Position numbers and translations under genes: made by a program
In this document: positions 1 to 11,210 of the stretch, piece by piece
Layout of the letters: each line of letters begins with the position of its first letter
Numbering within the stretch: position 1 is the stretch's first letter
The notes under the pieces: generated by a model
Database searches by the model: none
What the model was told of the DNA's origin: nothing
The model's input: the letters and a program-made list of their open reading frames with translations, nothing else
NCBI GenBank assembly: GCA_015832175.1
Contig: WJXW01000004.1
Coordinates: 3,720,001-3,784,000, forward strand
Direction: 5' to 3'
Source of the DNA: Paraphaeosphaeria minitans
Taxonomy: Eukaryota; Ascomycota; Dothideomycetes; Pleosporales; Didymosphaeriaceae
Length of the DNA: 64,000 nucleotides

Positions 1-2
1 CA

Positions 3-1703
3 CAGGCACAAGCACAGGCTCAAGCTCAAGCTCAAGCTCAACACAACCGCGGACCCAGCAGCTCAAACGCGTCTCCGCAGAAGTCACCGTATGTGAACAG
101 TCGTTCCAGCCCCCGACTAGCCGAAGCTGGTATCCCATCAAACACTATGCCACATGGCTTCCTTTATCACTACCCGGCATTCTTCGATCCTTCGCAGCAA
201 GGCTCAGCTGTCGCGGATGGACCTCGGACGAATCCATCGTCGCCTTCACTTCCTCACAGCATGCCCGGGCCACGGCGACAAGCCCATAGGTCGTCCAATG
301 CGAGTGAAACAGGTTCCCTACGTTCGCAGTCGCAGCCCGCACGTGGGATGCCACAAAATGCAGCCATGGCTGGCCATCCGCCGATGCCGTATTTCGACCC
401 TTCTCTCGTCGCCGGATATCCTATTGCTCGCTCCACCCCGGAGGCGCCTGCTTCACAAGCGACGTCAAACACGCCTTTCCGTCCTGTTGTCGGTTACAAC
501 GAAGCTGCACCATCCGAGACCAGCATTCCCAGGGAGTACGTTGGATACTACGTCGACGAGCAGGCCACGCCGCGCTCCCTGCAGGAATATACGGTGCCTC
601 GGATCCCGTCGTTCAACGAACTCGTGCAGCGACGTAGACGGGTTTCTTCTGAAATCACACAACCGCTACTCAACACCGCTCTGAGGCGAGTGTCGCGTTC
701 ACCGTCCCCTCTCGGTGGCCACGTACGCAGCTACTCGACGAACGTGGCTCAACCGCATGGTCAGACCGCCGCCTCCCGCAAGGATCGTACCGACGCAGTG
801 CGCCCAGCCGGCGATAGTGGCCCTGTCATTGTCAATGGGTCCTTCCCGCAACAGACTCTGGAGCCACGTTCTAGGAGCGACACGATTGACTCGTTCCAGT
901 CAATCGACACAACCAGTTCGGCGAACCTTGGTGTCTTCAACGACCAAGATCAGTACCGGAATGCCACCCATGAACAGCGGCAAGCGTTGGTTATGGAGGA
1001 GATGCAGAGACAGCGGGGTGACAACGGCCATGGTGCTGCTTACGCCAACGGATCGATGAATGGTGTATCGCCCATCGATATGAATGGATTGACTCGAGTA
1101 CCGAGCGGCAACCAACAGTACTATTCCGTGCTCCCGGAAGCCTGGATGAACTACGAACTCAGCAACAATCGGCGGGTGAACCAGAGTGAAGATGTATCAC
1201 CAACCAAGACGCAGCCTTCATCGGCGTCTCAATGGCGAAACCCGCCCTACAACAAAGCCCTCGCGACCCTGGATACTCTGAACGCACCACGGGCACCGCC
1301 TCAGGAGATCAAATCCGCTACGTTGCCCCTGCTCTCGCCTGTGTTTGAGACCCGAACGCCTTCTCCAACCGTCAATCGCCAGGCAGAAGGTAGTAAATTG
1401 GTGAATGGTGCGAAGACCCAATCCAAAGACAATCACCACCAGCCGCGTCGTGCTTCACATTCTGTCGCGCAGACCCAGGGCCAGAAGGAGAACACCAAGC
1501 AACAGCAGGCCAAGAACGGTCCGCAGCCGAACGATAAGATTAAGTTGAATGGGAGCAACAATAATAACAATTCAAATAATTGGCACCAGCAGGGATCAGG
1601 GCGCAACAAGAAGCGCAAGAACAAAGGAGGAAACAAATCGAACGATACGAAGACATCGGGCGAACCACTGCCAGCGAATGCAGCGGACCGCAAAGGGGGC
1701 TAG
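3..1703 (+). CDS. C-terminal part of a long disordered protein (possibly a Cid1/Trf4-type PAP/25A-associated nucleotidyltransferase); 5' end outside window
   Basis: The frame is open from the first bases of the window and has no ATG before residues that already look coding, so this is the 3' part of a larger gene. It begins with a Gln-Ala dipeptide run, followed by Ser/Pro/Gln-rich sequence with a YVGYYVDE motif near nt 536-560, and ends in an Asn-rich stretch and a basic tail (NKKRKNKGGNK) before the stop at 1703. No folded domain is visible in this piece. The YVGYY motif, the SPSPLGGH segment and the basic tail resemble my memory of the C-terminal extensions of fungal PAP/25A-associated proteins; that is a recollection, not a domain hit. 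No intron is needed. Confidence 0.55.
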   Translation, partial: QAQAQAQAQAQAQHNRGPSSSNASPQKSPYVNSRSSPRLAEAGIPSNTMPHGFLYHYPAFFDPSQQGSAVADGPRTNPSSPSLPHSMPGPRRQAHRSSNASETGSLRSQSQPARGMPQNAAMAGHPPMPYFDPSLVAGYPIARSTPEAPASQATSNTPFRPVVGYNEAAPSETSIPREYVGYYVDEQATPRSLQEYTVPRIPSFNELVQRRRRVSSEITQPLLNTALRRVSRSPSPLGGHVRSYSTNVAQPHGQTAASRKDRTDAVRPAGDSGPVIVNGSFPQQTLEPRSRSDTIDSFQSIDTTSSANLGVFNDQDQYRNATHEQRQALVMEEMQRQRGDNGHGAAYANGSMNGVSPIDMNGLTRVPSGNQQYYSVLPEAWMNYELSNNRRVNQSEDVSPTKTQPSSASQWRNPPYNKALATLDTLNAPRAPPQEIKSATLPLLSPVFETRTPSPTVNRQAEGSKLVNGAKTQSKDNHHQPRRASHSVAQTQGQKENTKQQQAKNGPQPNDKIKLNGSNNNNNSNNWHQQGSGRNKKRKNKGGNKSNDTKTSGEPLPANAADRKGG

Positions 1704-2918
1704 ATTCTCTATACCGTCGCCGTCCCCTGGATCTACTGGCCTTTGTCTTGATATGATATTTCCTTGCCACGGGCCATAACCTGGATACTTGCATGGACCC
1801 GGCCCTCGCTTCGGCTATTTGCACTCGCTTGTTCCTGTCAGAGACAATGTTCAAGTATTCTTTCTAGGGGCGTGAGCGTACTGTTCGCATTGGGTTACCC
1901 GCGCGCCCATTCAGAGACCTCGCGCATATGCTCATCTTTGCCATACCCGGCAATTTGAGAAAGTTCAAATACGTCTAGCGTTCTCTGCGTTTAAAAATCC
2001 CGATCCAAAAGCGAGTGCTTAAAAATTGAAAAGAGTAGCAACGAAAGCTCCGACACGAGACATGGACAAAGAGGAAGATTTTTTTTTCTCATGCCGCCTT
2101 CTGCGGCGCCCTCTTGGTTTTCCTTTTTGCATGCGCCCGGCGAAGGCGGTCAGCGCCTCAGCACGGTGCTCCGGAGTTGTCGAAAATGAGGCTGTGTCTC
2201 ATTTGTCTTTTTGGTAAACAAACATTGCATGTCTTTCAGCACAGCATGAGGAGGTTTGACTCCACGTCTTGTTTCTGTTTTGGTTCCTCTCATCGGGCGG
2301 CATTGGTGTCGGTTGTTGGGTCATTGCAAACGGATCCGGATTTGTGCTACTGTCGACCCGGGCGCCGCCCTGCCTTGTCGGTCTTCTCCGGGGTATGCAC
2401 GGTGCCGGTGGCTGTCAGGCTTGATTTTGGGAGCTTGGGTCTGGATATGATGGGTGGCTCATGCGCTTTGCTCTGCTCTACTCTGCCGGTTGGTCGATTC
2501 TGAAGGGTGGTGTGGCAGGGCTCATGTATAGATACACGATTGACAAGGGGGAGGGGGGCGGGTGCAGAAGGCGTCGCTGAAGCGAGTCGAAAAGCTCAGA
2601 ATCGAGGAATAAAAACTTGTAAAATATGCACGTCATGAGACTTTTCTGTCGACTACGGTGGCTCGGTGGCGTGGGTACGTACCACGAAGTCGTGCTTCGC
2701 GGTGGCGTGGTAGGTATTCTCTTGCATGCTCGTTCTTCGGCAGAGGCTGTTGCGGGCCATCGCGTCTCCAAGACGTGCCGGGTTCTCCCCAGCTCTTGGT
2801 GACGTGCTGGTTCTCCTACCTGGTCAGCATGGCTCACCCACTCTGTTTGCACGGAATGTTCTCGTTGTTCGAAGGCTGGGAGGTGACTACTTGCTCCACA
2901 TAAGTACGGTGCCTACCA

Positions 2919-2950
2919 GTAGGTAGGTAGGTAGGTAGGTAGGTAGGTAA
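2919..2950. repeat. AGGT tetranucleotide microsatellite
   Basis: About seven or eight uninterrupted AGGT units. The same tetranucleotide recurs as shorter runs in this intergenic region (near 3036-3048) and again near 50060-50132 and 55110. Confidence 0.9.
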
Positions 2951-3145
2951 TCTCGCGAACCGGTTCCCCCTTCCCTTGGTGCTGCTGGATGTCGCTGCAT
3001 CGTCCATCCAGCTTCCCATCCCGGATGTGTTTCAGGTAGGTAGGTAAGGTACGCAAATGAGTTCGCTTAGTTAGGATTATTCCCATAGGTAGATTGGGAT
3101 TTTTTTCTTCTTGGATTATTTACTTCGGGCACTTACCACCTCTCT

Positions 3146-3146
3146 C

Positions 3147-3200
<54 letters not shown>

Positions 3201-3201
3201 C
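3146..3201. repeat. CT dinucleotide microsatellite
   Basis: A polypyrimidine CT run interrupted by two TTT steps. It creates spurious long Leu-Ser and Arg-Glu frames on the two strands, which are not genes. Confidence 0.9.
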
Positions 3202-4619
3202 TGGTGTGGGTGGGTAGGTATGCCAGGGGGCGAGAGAAAAAAAAAACTGCCGTTGCTTCGCTTTTGTCATCATTTCTGCTGCGGAAGCCTTGTCGTTGTT
3301 TGGTGGACTGGTTGGTTTTGAATCCCTGGGGGTGGAATGGGTGCGTGTACGTCGTTTACGAATTGGGAAGAATTGAACCAGATTATGATGCAAGCAGAGA
3401 GGAGGTTCATGTCGGGCAATGCCTAGGCTGGTATATGTAACTACTCTCGCCGCATTGGTTGGACTGTGCATTTTGGAACGGGGTCCGTGAAGCGTAAGTC
3501 AAATTAGGACTCGAGAACTTTGTCGTAGCGAAAGCCAAAAATACACCAATTCGTAAGTGTTGTGGCGGAAGTTGGGTACCTAGGGTGTTACCGCGCCACG
3601 GATGCGAGCAGGAGGGGTCAAGCGTCAGCAACATCGGTGAGGGTGGACGTCGTAGAAACTGTTGCGGATTAGCGCTTACGCTTTGGTGAGCGATGGAAAT
3701 CTTGGATGAATTAGCATTCCGGTAACCCGTTGCTGAAAAATATTCCACGAGCTGAGGCCAAAGGAATGATACTGCGATGCAGGAACAGAGGTAGGCGGTG
3801 CAAATGAATTCGTCCGCACGAGAAGACGATGCTCATACTTCGATAATTGGTCGCCTCCACGGCATGGGGCTATCATCCCCTGTTGAAGGGTCCTTTTCTC
3901 TGTGGGCTACAAATGCGCCTGGAACCTAATTTAGACAATAGATTGGTAGGGGCCAAGTTCTTGCATACCTAGGTAGAAACTGGACCCTGATTATGGATCC
4001 GGTCAGCCTTGCGAGTTCGAACGTCGGACAACGTCCTCAGTATCTTCATCTCCGCACCATTCTATCAACCTCAACCACATACGACACAATGAAAAGCACA
4101 CTATGCAGAGCGAAGCGCTGCAGACGGCAGAGAAGCTAGTTGGCAATGGGATTGGGAACTTGGAGGGCTCAAGGAGGATGGTGGGGGAGAGGGGGAGGAG
4201 GGATTTGCTGATCCGATTCGGGCACGAGGATACGAATGATAGCGGCGTTTGGTGGGCAGGAAGATATGGCGAAGATATGAAAGAAAACGAATATGGCTGT
4301 CTGCAGCAGGATTGAGGTCATGGGACCATGTGCCAACTTGAGATGTCTCTTGCTGGAACAATTATGTCCTTCTCCGAAAAAGTTTGCGTCGTATGGACTG
4401 GATTTGTGTAGAGCTGAATAGCTTCTTTGGCCGATCGCTGTGAGGTGCAGGCTATGCGATTCTTCCTCGCCTCACTGGGTTCCTGGTGATTGTTACAGCA
4501 GAATAATTGATTGTTGTAGCCATTACGTTGTGACGTCTCATTGTTGTCCACTTTGTGTACTAAAATTCAAGCACATAACCTCCTGCTGAGTCCTCACAGT
4601 GCGAAGGTACGTCTAGAAA

Positions 4620-4925
4620 TTAAAAGTATACATATCGCCACCCACTTTCTCTCCTTGGCTTCTTTGCTATCTTCGCTCGGATATTTTTCATTGTGCTGAA
4701 ATCTTCGCCTGCTGCAAGGTTCCGAAGTGCTTGAGGTCGAGCCTGGGCTGATCGTTTGGCTTCTGGCTCATCGCTCGTACTTTTATCAGCAGCGCTGCGC
4801 AAGGTACCATATGCCTTGCGATTGCCCAGATTCCGAGCCTGTCTAATTGGACCAGCGGATCTCAGGTTGTTCCGTAGACGCCGTGTGTTCATGTTGAGAA
4901 GTTCGATATCAGTTTGTTGTATCAC
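4620..4925 (-). CDS. Doubtful small ORF, possibly a 3' exon
   Basis: About 100 codons of basic, Arg/Ala/Lys-rich sequence, ending RESGWRYVYF. The frame has no ATG at its 5' end: it opens with GTG directly behind a CCTTAG that could be a splice acceptor, and the first internal ATG is near 4892. It could be the last exon of a small gene or chance coding. No family recognised. Confidence 0.2.
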   Translation of the reverse strand: MIQQTDIELLNMNTRRLRNNLRSAGPIRQARNLGNRKAYGTLRSAADKSTSDEPEAKRSAQARPQALRNLAAGEDFSTMKNIRAKIAKKPRRESGWRYVYF

Positions 4926-5093
4926 CTAAGGAGACGAGGTGGATGCATGCGGGTTGTATGAACAAAGTACCCATTGGAAACACGTACGACAGTGCATGAA
5001 TTATTTTTTTGATTCAACAAATGCAGTTGAGAAGGAAGTAATTGTATATCAGAATGGAGTCCTTCACGAATATGGCGCGATGCCAGCTCTCCA

Positions 5094-5387
5094 ATGATAG
5101 ATCTGGCAGATCTTAGATCATGGAATACACAGAGTTACGATATGACAAGGATACACTTAAGGCTATGGCAACAGGTACGGGTACATTACAATGTACCGCA
5201 GGAAATGCAAGATCGAGTATGCATCGTTAGCAACTCCGAGCTCCAGTGTCTTGAGGCACGCTTACGGAGCCTGCTTGCCAGCGAAGACATGATTGGATCG
5301 CGAGATCTACCACAAGAAGATGAGGGCATCGCATCGGATAGTATACTGGTAAGGACGGTCGGTCCTCGCAAAGTACTTGCATCATAG
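5094..5387 (+). CDS. Doubtful small hypothetical protein (97 aa)
   Basis: ATG-initiated ORF containing LRLWQQVRVHYNVP and an acidic C-terminal half. No domain recognised. It lies about 300 bp upstream of the carboxylesterase on the same strand; without transcript data it may be chance or a gene remnant. Confidence 0.2.
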   Translation: MIDLADLRSWNTQSYDMTRIHLRLWQQVRVHYNVPQEMQDRVCIVSNSELQCLEARLRSLLASEDMIGSRDLPQEDEGIASDSILVRTVGPRKVLAS

Positions 5388-5688
5388 ATTATGGCTGTTC
5401 TTACCCGCACGGCTTGTTCGGGAAGGTGCGAAACTCTGTGGGCGCTAAAGCCAGGTACCCAGTTGATCTTACGAGAGCGCGCGACCCTTCACACAGCCAG
5501 GAAATCAACCTACAAACGAGTCGCTCTTCTTGATCTTGCGAGATCCAATTGTGGCTGCTAGTTACGTCATGGGTCAAGTACATGTACCTTTCTCGACCTC
5601 GTCAATCCCCTCACTCCTTGCTTCACAACATACATCTCCCTTGCAGACGGGCGCGAGTTGGCCACGCTTTCTCAACGCACCAACGAAC

Positions 5689-7509
5689 ATGAAGCTTCTA
5701 GTTTTTGCGTTGACAGCTGCCGCGGTCCTCGCGGCACCCACAATCCAAGACGCTGCAGGCATCACCTACCTGGGCTTTGAACGCAATGATGTTGAAGTCT
5801 TCCTTGGGATTCCCTATGCACAGGACACCGGTGGCCAGAACCGATTCAAGCCACCGCAGCCTCTTCAGGTGACCGCAGGCTCAGTCGTAGATGGCACGAA
5901 GCCTGGTCACGCCTGCCCTCAACAGCTGGGCCAGTGGAACGCGCCATTGACACTGCTGAACATCACCCAGGAGAGCATCTCGGAGGACTGCTTGAACCTG
6001 AACATTGTGCGACCGGCGAACGCAAGTTACAAGTCCGAAAGCTATCCTGTGATGGTATGGATCCACGGGGGTAGTTTCTGGGTCGGCAGCAACATGGAAC
6101 CCACACACGAGCCGGACGCTTTGGTGTTGAACTCGATCGACGAAGGCACTCCAATTATCCACGTTGCCATCAATTACCGTCTGGGTTTCTTCGGGTTTGC
6201 AAAATCCGGCGCACTACGGAACGAACGCAGTGAGAATGCGGGTCTGCGTGACCAGAGAGCAGCCATTGAATGGGTCCGCGACAACATCAAGTACTTTGGC
6301 GGCAACGGAAAAAAGATCACCATACATGGCCAGTCCTCGGGCGGTCTCGCGGTCGGTATGCAGCTCCTGGCGTACGGTGGTGAGAAAGTGCTGCCATATC
6401 AGCGAGGAATCTGCCAATCTCAGGCCCTGGAGCCCGGAATCACAAGCAACTTCACCCGTGATGCGATGAAACGAGTCATCGAAAATACGAAGTGCAACCC
6501 GGGCAATGGCTCAATCGATTCACCGGAAGTGATTGCATGCCTCCGAAGCAAAGACACGCAGACACTGTATGATGCGTCTGCGACCACGTATACGGGCGAT
6601 ATCGCTCACAACATCGGCGATGTCTGGCTCCCTTCCGTCGATGGCGATTTCCTCCCAGACACGCCTTCCAAGCTCGTTTCTGAAGGCCGGTTCGGTAACG
6701 CGTCGTATATGTTCGGATGGACCCAAGACGACGTGAACTTCTTCACGGACGTCACCATCCCCACCGAAAAGGACACGAAGACATTCCTCGAAACTTACTT
6801 GCCAAATATCGACCGTTCCGCACTCATGTACCCCGGTGAAGACCCGCATATAACCGAGTACCTCTCGCTCTACCCCGTTGCGAATTTCGACCCGCCGAAT
6901 GGGACAAACCTCACCAGTGAATTCTACCGCACCGCTCGCGTCTTCCGCGACATCCTCATGGTCTGCGAACCCATCCTACTCGCCCGCGCACTGCACAAGA
7001 AACAAAAGCGCGTTTACATGTACAACTTCAACCAGACGCTGCTCGACCCGATCATCGAGTCCGTATACAACATCTCGCACATGGGCGTCGTGCACACATC
7101 TGAGTTCGCATACATGTACGGCAACCTCTCGCACTACAACGTCTCGGACTACCCGTTCCACCCCACGCGGTCAGACTTCGACCTCGCCCAGCGCGCTTCC
7201 CGCTCCTGGGCGCGCTTCGCGGACTCGGGTGATCCTTCCCCTCCCGCGGGTCCTTCCGCTGGCTTGCAGTCGAAAGCACTGCAGGGCTGGCTCCCCGCGT
7301 TCTGGAGCTTCGACGAGGCCGAGTCTCGCGGACCCAGGTACACGCCGCGCAGGCCGGGCCACACGTATGTGTACACGATTGGGGGCCCGGAGGAGGGGCT
7401 GTGGCCGCTGGATGGAGAGGGGAGCGTCGAGGCGGTGAGGATGCAGGGGTTGGAGGAGAAGTGTGCTATTTTCAATGATCCGGAATTCATCAGGCGGGCT
7501 GGATTTTAG
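5689..7509 (+). CDS. Secreted type-B carboxylesterase/lipase (alpha/beta hydrolase)
   Basis: Intron-free, 606 aa from the ATG at 5689. I chose this start because it opens with a signal peptide (MKLLVFALTAAAVLA, then AP); the frame continues about 53 codons upstream without signal-like sequence. Family landmarks in order are: a GIPYA block, the EDCLNLNIVRP block, an oxyanion-hole HGGSF block, the nucleophile elbow G-Q-S-S-G with Ser216, an acidic residue in GWTQDDVNFF (Asp348), and the catalytic His469 in GVVHTSEF. Length is normal for fungal family members. The elbow has Gln where many family members have Glu, and the acid position is Asp rather than Glu. It probably hydrolyses esters outside the cell; the substrate cannot be read from sequence. 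Confidence 0.93.
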   Translation: MKLLVFALTAAAVLAAPTIQDAAGITYLGFERNDVEVFLGIPYAQDTGGQNRFKPPQPLQVTAGSVVDGTKPGHACPQQLGQWNAPLTLLNITQESISEDCLNLNIVRPANASYKSESYPVMVWIHGGSFWVGSNMEPTHEPDALVLNSIDEGTPIIHVAINYRLGFFGFAKSGALRNERSENAGLRDQRAAIEWVRDNIKYFGGNGKKITIHGQSSGGLAVGMQLLAYGGEKVLPYQRGICQSQALEPGITSNFTRDAMKRVIENTKCNPGNGSIDSPEVIACLRSKDTQTLYDASATTYTGDIAHNIGDVWLPSVDGDFLPDTPSKLVSEGRFGNASYMFGWTQDDVNFFTDVTIPTEKDTKTFLETYLPNIDRSALMYPGEDPHITEYLSLYPVANFDPPNGTNLTSEFYRTARVFRDILMVCEPILLARALHKKQKRVYMYNFNQTLLDPIIESVYNISHMGVVHTSEFAYMYGNLSHYNVSDYPFHPTRSDFDLAQRASRSWARFADSGDPSPPAGPSAGLQSKALQGWLPAFWSFDEAESRGPRYTPRRPGHTYVYTIGGPEEGLWPLDGEGSVEAVRMQGLEEKCAIFNDPEFIRRAGF

Positions 7510-7922
7510 AGGGTGGCCGCATTGGCAAGACTGCATGACTGTACATGCTGAGTGTGAAGGAGAGAGGGTGGAGTAATATTGCTCAGCATCTTCTGTTTAG
7601 GCGGACAGCCTCGAGGCAAGAAGTGCCTTGATGCTATAACCGATCCATGAGATCTCCACTAGATGGGTCTCGCTCAGGCAGTAGTCTAGTTGGGCAGGAA
7701 GCGAATGGCCCCAGATGGCGACTGAAGACGTGGACCGCAATCGCTTGCTCGGTGTTGAATGCAGGCAAATAATGCAGATGCGGCTACCGAACGTCGCTCC
7801 AGCCTGTATTTCGGGTGCATGCGTGAGCACACAGGTGTACTAAGCCAGAAAGCGTAGCGGCGGTCATGGCAGGTCGTGTCATGGTGGAGATGGCATGTCG
7901 TCGTAGACGTTAAACTGCAGGC
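7510..7922. other. Short convergent intergenic region
   Basis: The 3' ends of the carboxylesterase and the EVE-domain gene face each other across about 410 bp. It should contain both 3' UTRs. Nothing else recognised. Confidence 0.6.
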
Positions 7923-8924
7923 TCACCCTCCAGCAGCCGTCGAATCGTCTTCGGTCTTCTTTGCCTCTGGCGCAGTGCCCTCCACATGTCCCTCCTCGCT
8001 AGCAGCCGCCGGGTCGTCATTGCCCTTGTGCTCCTGCAGTGCATCGCCTTTCTCCCCCGCTAGTTCCAGAACGAAGTCCCACTCCTCCTTCCTCACCCTG
8101 TTCACGCTCAACCTCCCCTGCTTCACCAACTGCATATTCTCCAACTTCCCGCCCTTAACAGCATGCCCCTTGATGGTAGCCAAATCCACCACCTCCTCGA
8201 ACTTGCTCACAAATTCCACCCCGACACAATACCACTTGGGATGCTCCCTCTCACTCTTCTTATCATAGTAAGCATCCTTGCTATCAAAAGCGGTCTCATC
8301 CACCTTCGCCTCCTCCACGACCCGCAGTATCCCCGCAACCCCGCTCGGCTTCCCGTTGCTGTGGTAGAAAAGTCCCAGGTCGCCCTTGCGCATCGCACGC
8401 ATGTTCTTGCAGGCCTGCGGGTTGCGCACGCCGGACCAAGGCTCGGGGGCGGTGCAGGCGGCGAGGTCGTCGATGGAGAAGGCGACGTTGACGCCGTTTT
8501 CGAAGCGCGGGAGGGGCTCGGCTTTGAGGAGCCAGTATACTTCCTGCGCGCCGGCGGAGGTGCGGTTGGAGGGGGAGGTGGGCTCGAGGGAGGAGGGCGG
8601 TGCGGCCGAGGCAGGAGTGGTGGGTTCGGGAGTCTGTTTCGTGGGCTTGGAGGCTTGTTTCGCGGCTTTCTTTTTGGGCGGAGGAGAGCTGAGACGGTAA
8701 GCGTATTAATTGCTGTATCTTGATGGCATGTTTTGTATGACAGAGCACGCATACCTGTCCCCGTTCACCGCATCTTCGGCGTCGTCCTCTCGCGCGCGCT
8801 TGCGACGCGTCGCCTTCTTTGCATTGCGCTTCTTCTGGGCTTCTTCTGATGCTGAGGAGTCTGCATCCACATACTTTGGGGCTGTGGCAGCGGATTGACG
8901 CGTCGATCTGCGTGCGCCGGCCAT
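7923..8924 (-). CDS. EVE-domain protein (thymocyte nuclear protein 1-like)
   Basis: Two exons, 8924-8755 and 8688-7923, joined by a 66-nt intron (GTATGC..TCAG) with matching phase; 311 aa. Residues 1-110 are basic and disordered with a nuclear-type KKRNAKKATRRKRAR cluster. The EVE fold follows, with the landmark segments YWLLKAEP, FSIDDL, WSGVRN, a Met-Arg-rich MRKGDLGLFYHSN block and HPKWYCVGVEF. EVE domains resemble YTH and PUA folds and bind modified bases in nucleic acids in some systems. The C-terminal tail is acidic. Nuclear location is an inference from the basic N-terminus. Confidence 0.9.
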
Positions 8925-10211
8925 TGTGGAGTGTGGAGCGAAGTTGCGCAGGTGAGGTACCGTATATGAGACTGGGGAGCGGCCAATCAAATGCTTACCT
9001 TTCAAGCTACTAGGACTCACTCGGACTGAAAGAGTACCTAGATTCGTAGGCCTTTCAAGCAGTTTCTCGGTGTCTGATGATTAGCCGCTCCACAGTCTTG
9101 ATTGAGCCCAACATACAGGAAGTAAACCAGATCCTGCGGTTGAAGCAAATGTTCCGCCCGCTTCTCCTTGATCTCCGAAGGCCGCCCAGAAGTTGGCCGT
9201 GGAGAGGACCAACCAAGTCTAGCTTAGCTTGGCTTAAAATACATCCAACGACCCAGCTGCGCCCTGCAATTGCCGGCCTAAAACCAAACCACCACAACTG
9301 TGTGACAGTCCATGTCCATGTCCTCGCGAGGCTGAGAAGCGGATGTCGTCGACTTCGGTCATCCTGAACAGTACTGATCCGCAGGGCATTGCTGCGTCTT
9401 CCAACAAACCTACCATTGGCATTTGTCGAGTGAACGTGCTAGGTACCGTCAAAGCTCACCAATGGGAGTTCTAACAGTTTGCACCTCTTAGCGCTATTCA
9501 GCATCCTTCTTTGGGAGAGAGGAAGAACTGGAAAAGAAAATCTTACTTGGTACTGTAGTATGCCTCATACTTGAGAGGGCAAAAGAGTAGCAACTGTCAG
9601 AGCTCCTCTAGGCGAGTTTTACGGTTTGAGGCATACTCGAGGCTGGTTTACGTACAGGCCCACACGGCGATCGCCCCCTCACCCCCCCGCCATGTCTTAG
9701 CTGCCAGTGCACTCCAGGCGTGCAGTGCACGGAGACTTTTCGCTGACAGTGGCTCGCATTTCGCTGCCATTCGCATAAACGGCTACTGCGCCTCCTCTTC
9801 TCCTTTCCTACCTGACGCATTAGTCATGCACAGCCACTACAACAGGTTAAAGCGTTGGTGAAGACACGGCATCCGCTCTACACAATTTCGGACTTGATGT
9901 TCACTCGTGGCTGAGGATTCGACTATGGGGCCAAATAGGATCTTGCTTACGGTGCCAAGCTTGCATGGCCCTCTTTAGTTTTCCTTACTGGCTAATTTGA
10001 CCCTCTCCTTTTGTTTACCTAGAAAGTATTACGGCCGCAAACCCCAGATCTCCATGTACGCGGGTGGCACTTCCACACACAAGGCGTGCTTCAAATGCAT
10101 CTCTTACCCCGAGTACACGGAATGCTTACAGCAGCCTTACCACCACTCGACCCAAAATCCCACGTCTCCTGCTCATGCCCACCATCTCGGACCCATCTCG
10201 CTCGCCGCGCT
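8925..10211. other. Divergent intergenic region, no gene supported
   Basis: About 1.3 kb between the divergently transcribed EVE-domain and glycosyltransferase genes. All ORFs are short and not protein-like. It presumably holds both promoters; no specific binding motif could be justified. Confidence 0.5.
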
Positions 10212-11210
10212 ATGATCTTCAAGTTCAGACTGTTTTTCGTGGTGGCATTTGCAGCCCTGCTCGGTATCACCTGGAGCCTAAGAGCTGCCGCGTACGCTCC
10301 CCCCTTTACAGGTTCCACCTACAGAGGCTTCAACTCCACCGCCCACCTTCCACCCACCGACTATGCAGTCGTGAGCTTCCTTACCGGCCAAGCATCAGAT
10401 GACTCCTACTTCACCGCCACCCGCGTTCTCACGCACCAACTCCTGCACGCAGAATCAACAAAAGTGAACCAAAACACCACCTCCTTCCTCGTCCTCTGCT
10501 CGGAAACCGTTCCCGCAGAGCAAAAGGCCATGCTCCGCGGCGACGGCGCCACCGTCGTCGAGATGCGCGACGTCCCCGTGAACTGGTGGATCCGATCCGC
10601 AGAGACGCGCTGGAAGGAGCAGTTCAGCAAGCTCCGCATCTTCGAGATGGAGGAATACAGCCGCGTCCTCTACCTCGACGCTGACACCGTGCTCACGGAG
10701 CCGGTGGACGGCATCTTCGCGGAGCCCGAGGTCGTTAGCCTCACGCCGACGCTGGACCGCAAAGACCAGGTGCGCTGGGGTGAAGCCAAACTCCCCTCGG
10801 AATGGCTCTTCGCCGCGCGCTCGGACAACGCGCTGACAGGCGGACGCTCCCATCCCACGCCGCCCCTGCAGTCAAAGTCTTTCAACGCGGGCTTCTTCCT
10901 CATCAAGCCCGACCGCCAGGTCTTCGCGCACATGGTCAGTGTGATGGCGCTCATCGGCCGCTTCGACACGCACACGTTGGAGCAGGGGCTGCTCAACTAC
11001 GTGTTCCGCCGCGAGGGCCGGATGCCGTGGCGCGAGCTGCACTGGCGGTGGAGCGCGACGTGGCCAACGGAGCGGGATCTTGAAGAGGGTGTTGTCACGC
11101 TGCATGATCGACTGTGGAAGACGGGGCCGCAGCCGCTGCGAGACCTTTGGAATGCGAAGAAGGGAGAGATGCTGAATTACCACGAGAAGAGAAAAATGAC
11201 TGCTGCGTGA
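10212..11210 (+). CDS. Type II membrane GT8-like glycosyltransferase (glycogenin/GNT1 type)
   Basis: Intron-free, 332 aa from the ATG at 10212, chosen because it opens with a signal anchor (FRLFFVVAFAALLGITW). Luminal GT-A features: YAVVSFLTG near the start of the fold, then RVLYLDADTVL with a D156-A-D158 metal-binding motif, and FNAGFFLIKPD followed by LEQGLLNYVFR, the usual GT8 second half. It is expected to transfer a sugar from a nucleotide donor in the Golgi. A related type II protein is encoded at 48353-49521. Donor and acceptor are not predictable. Confidence 0.85.
   Translation: MIFKFRLFFVVAFAALLGITWSLRAAAYAPPFTGSTYRGFNSTAHLPPTDYAVVSFLTGQASDDSYFTATRVLTHQLLHAESTKVNQNTTSFLVLCSETVPAEQKAMLRGDGATVVEMRDVPVNWWIRSAETRWKEQFSKLRIFEMEEYSRVLYLDADTVLTEPVDGIFAEPEVVSLTPTLDRKDQVRWGEAKLPSEWLFAARSDNALTGGRSHPTPPLQSKSFNAGFFLIKPDRQVFAHMVSVMALIGRFDTHTLEQGLLNYVFRREGRMPWRELHWRWSATWPTERDLEEGVVTLHDRLWKTGPQPLRDLWNAKKGEMLNYHEKRKMTAA

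Larger units (their letters stand above)
1704..5688. other. Intergenic region with microsatellites; only small doubtful ORFs
   Basis: About 4 kb between the first gene and the carboxylesterase. It holds simple repeats (AGGT tetranucleotides near 2920-2950, a CT run near 3146-3201) and several short ORFs. Two look slightly protein-like and are listed separately (4620-4925 minus, 5094-5387 plus). A small plus ORF at 4103-4315 follows a pyrimidine/CA-rich leader that resembles a fungal 5' UTR, but I cannot support it as a gene. No tRNA was recognised. Confidence 0.5.

Noticed and set aside
3094..3471. Leu-Ser or Arg-Glu repeat ORFs around 3.1-3.4 kb
   Set aside because: Caused by the CT microsatellite.
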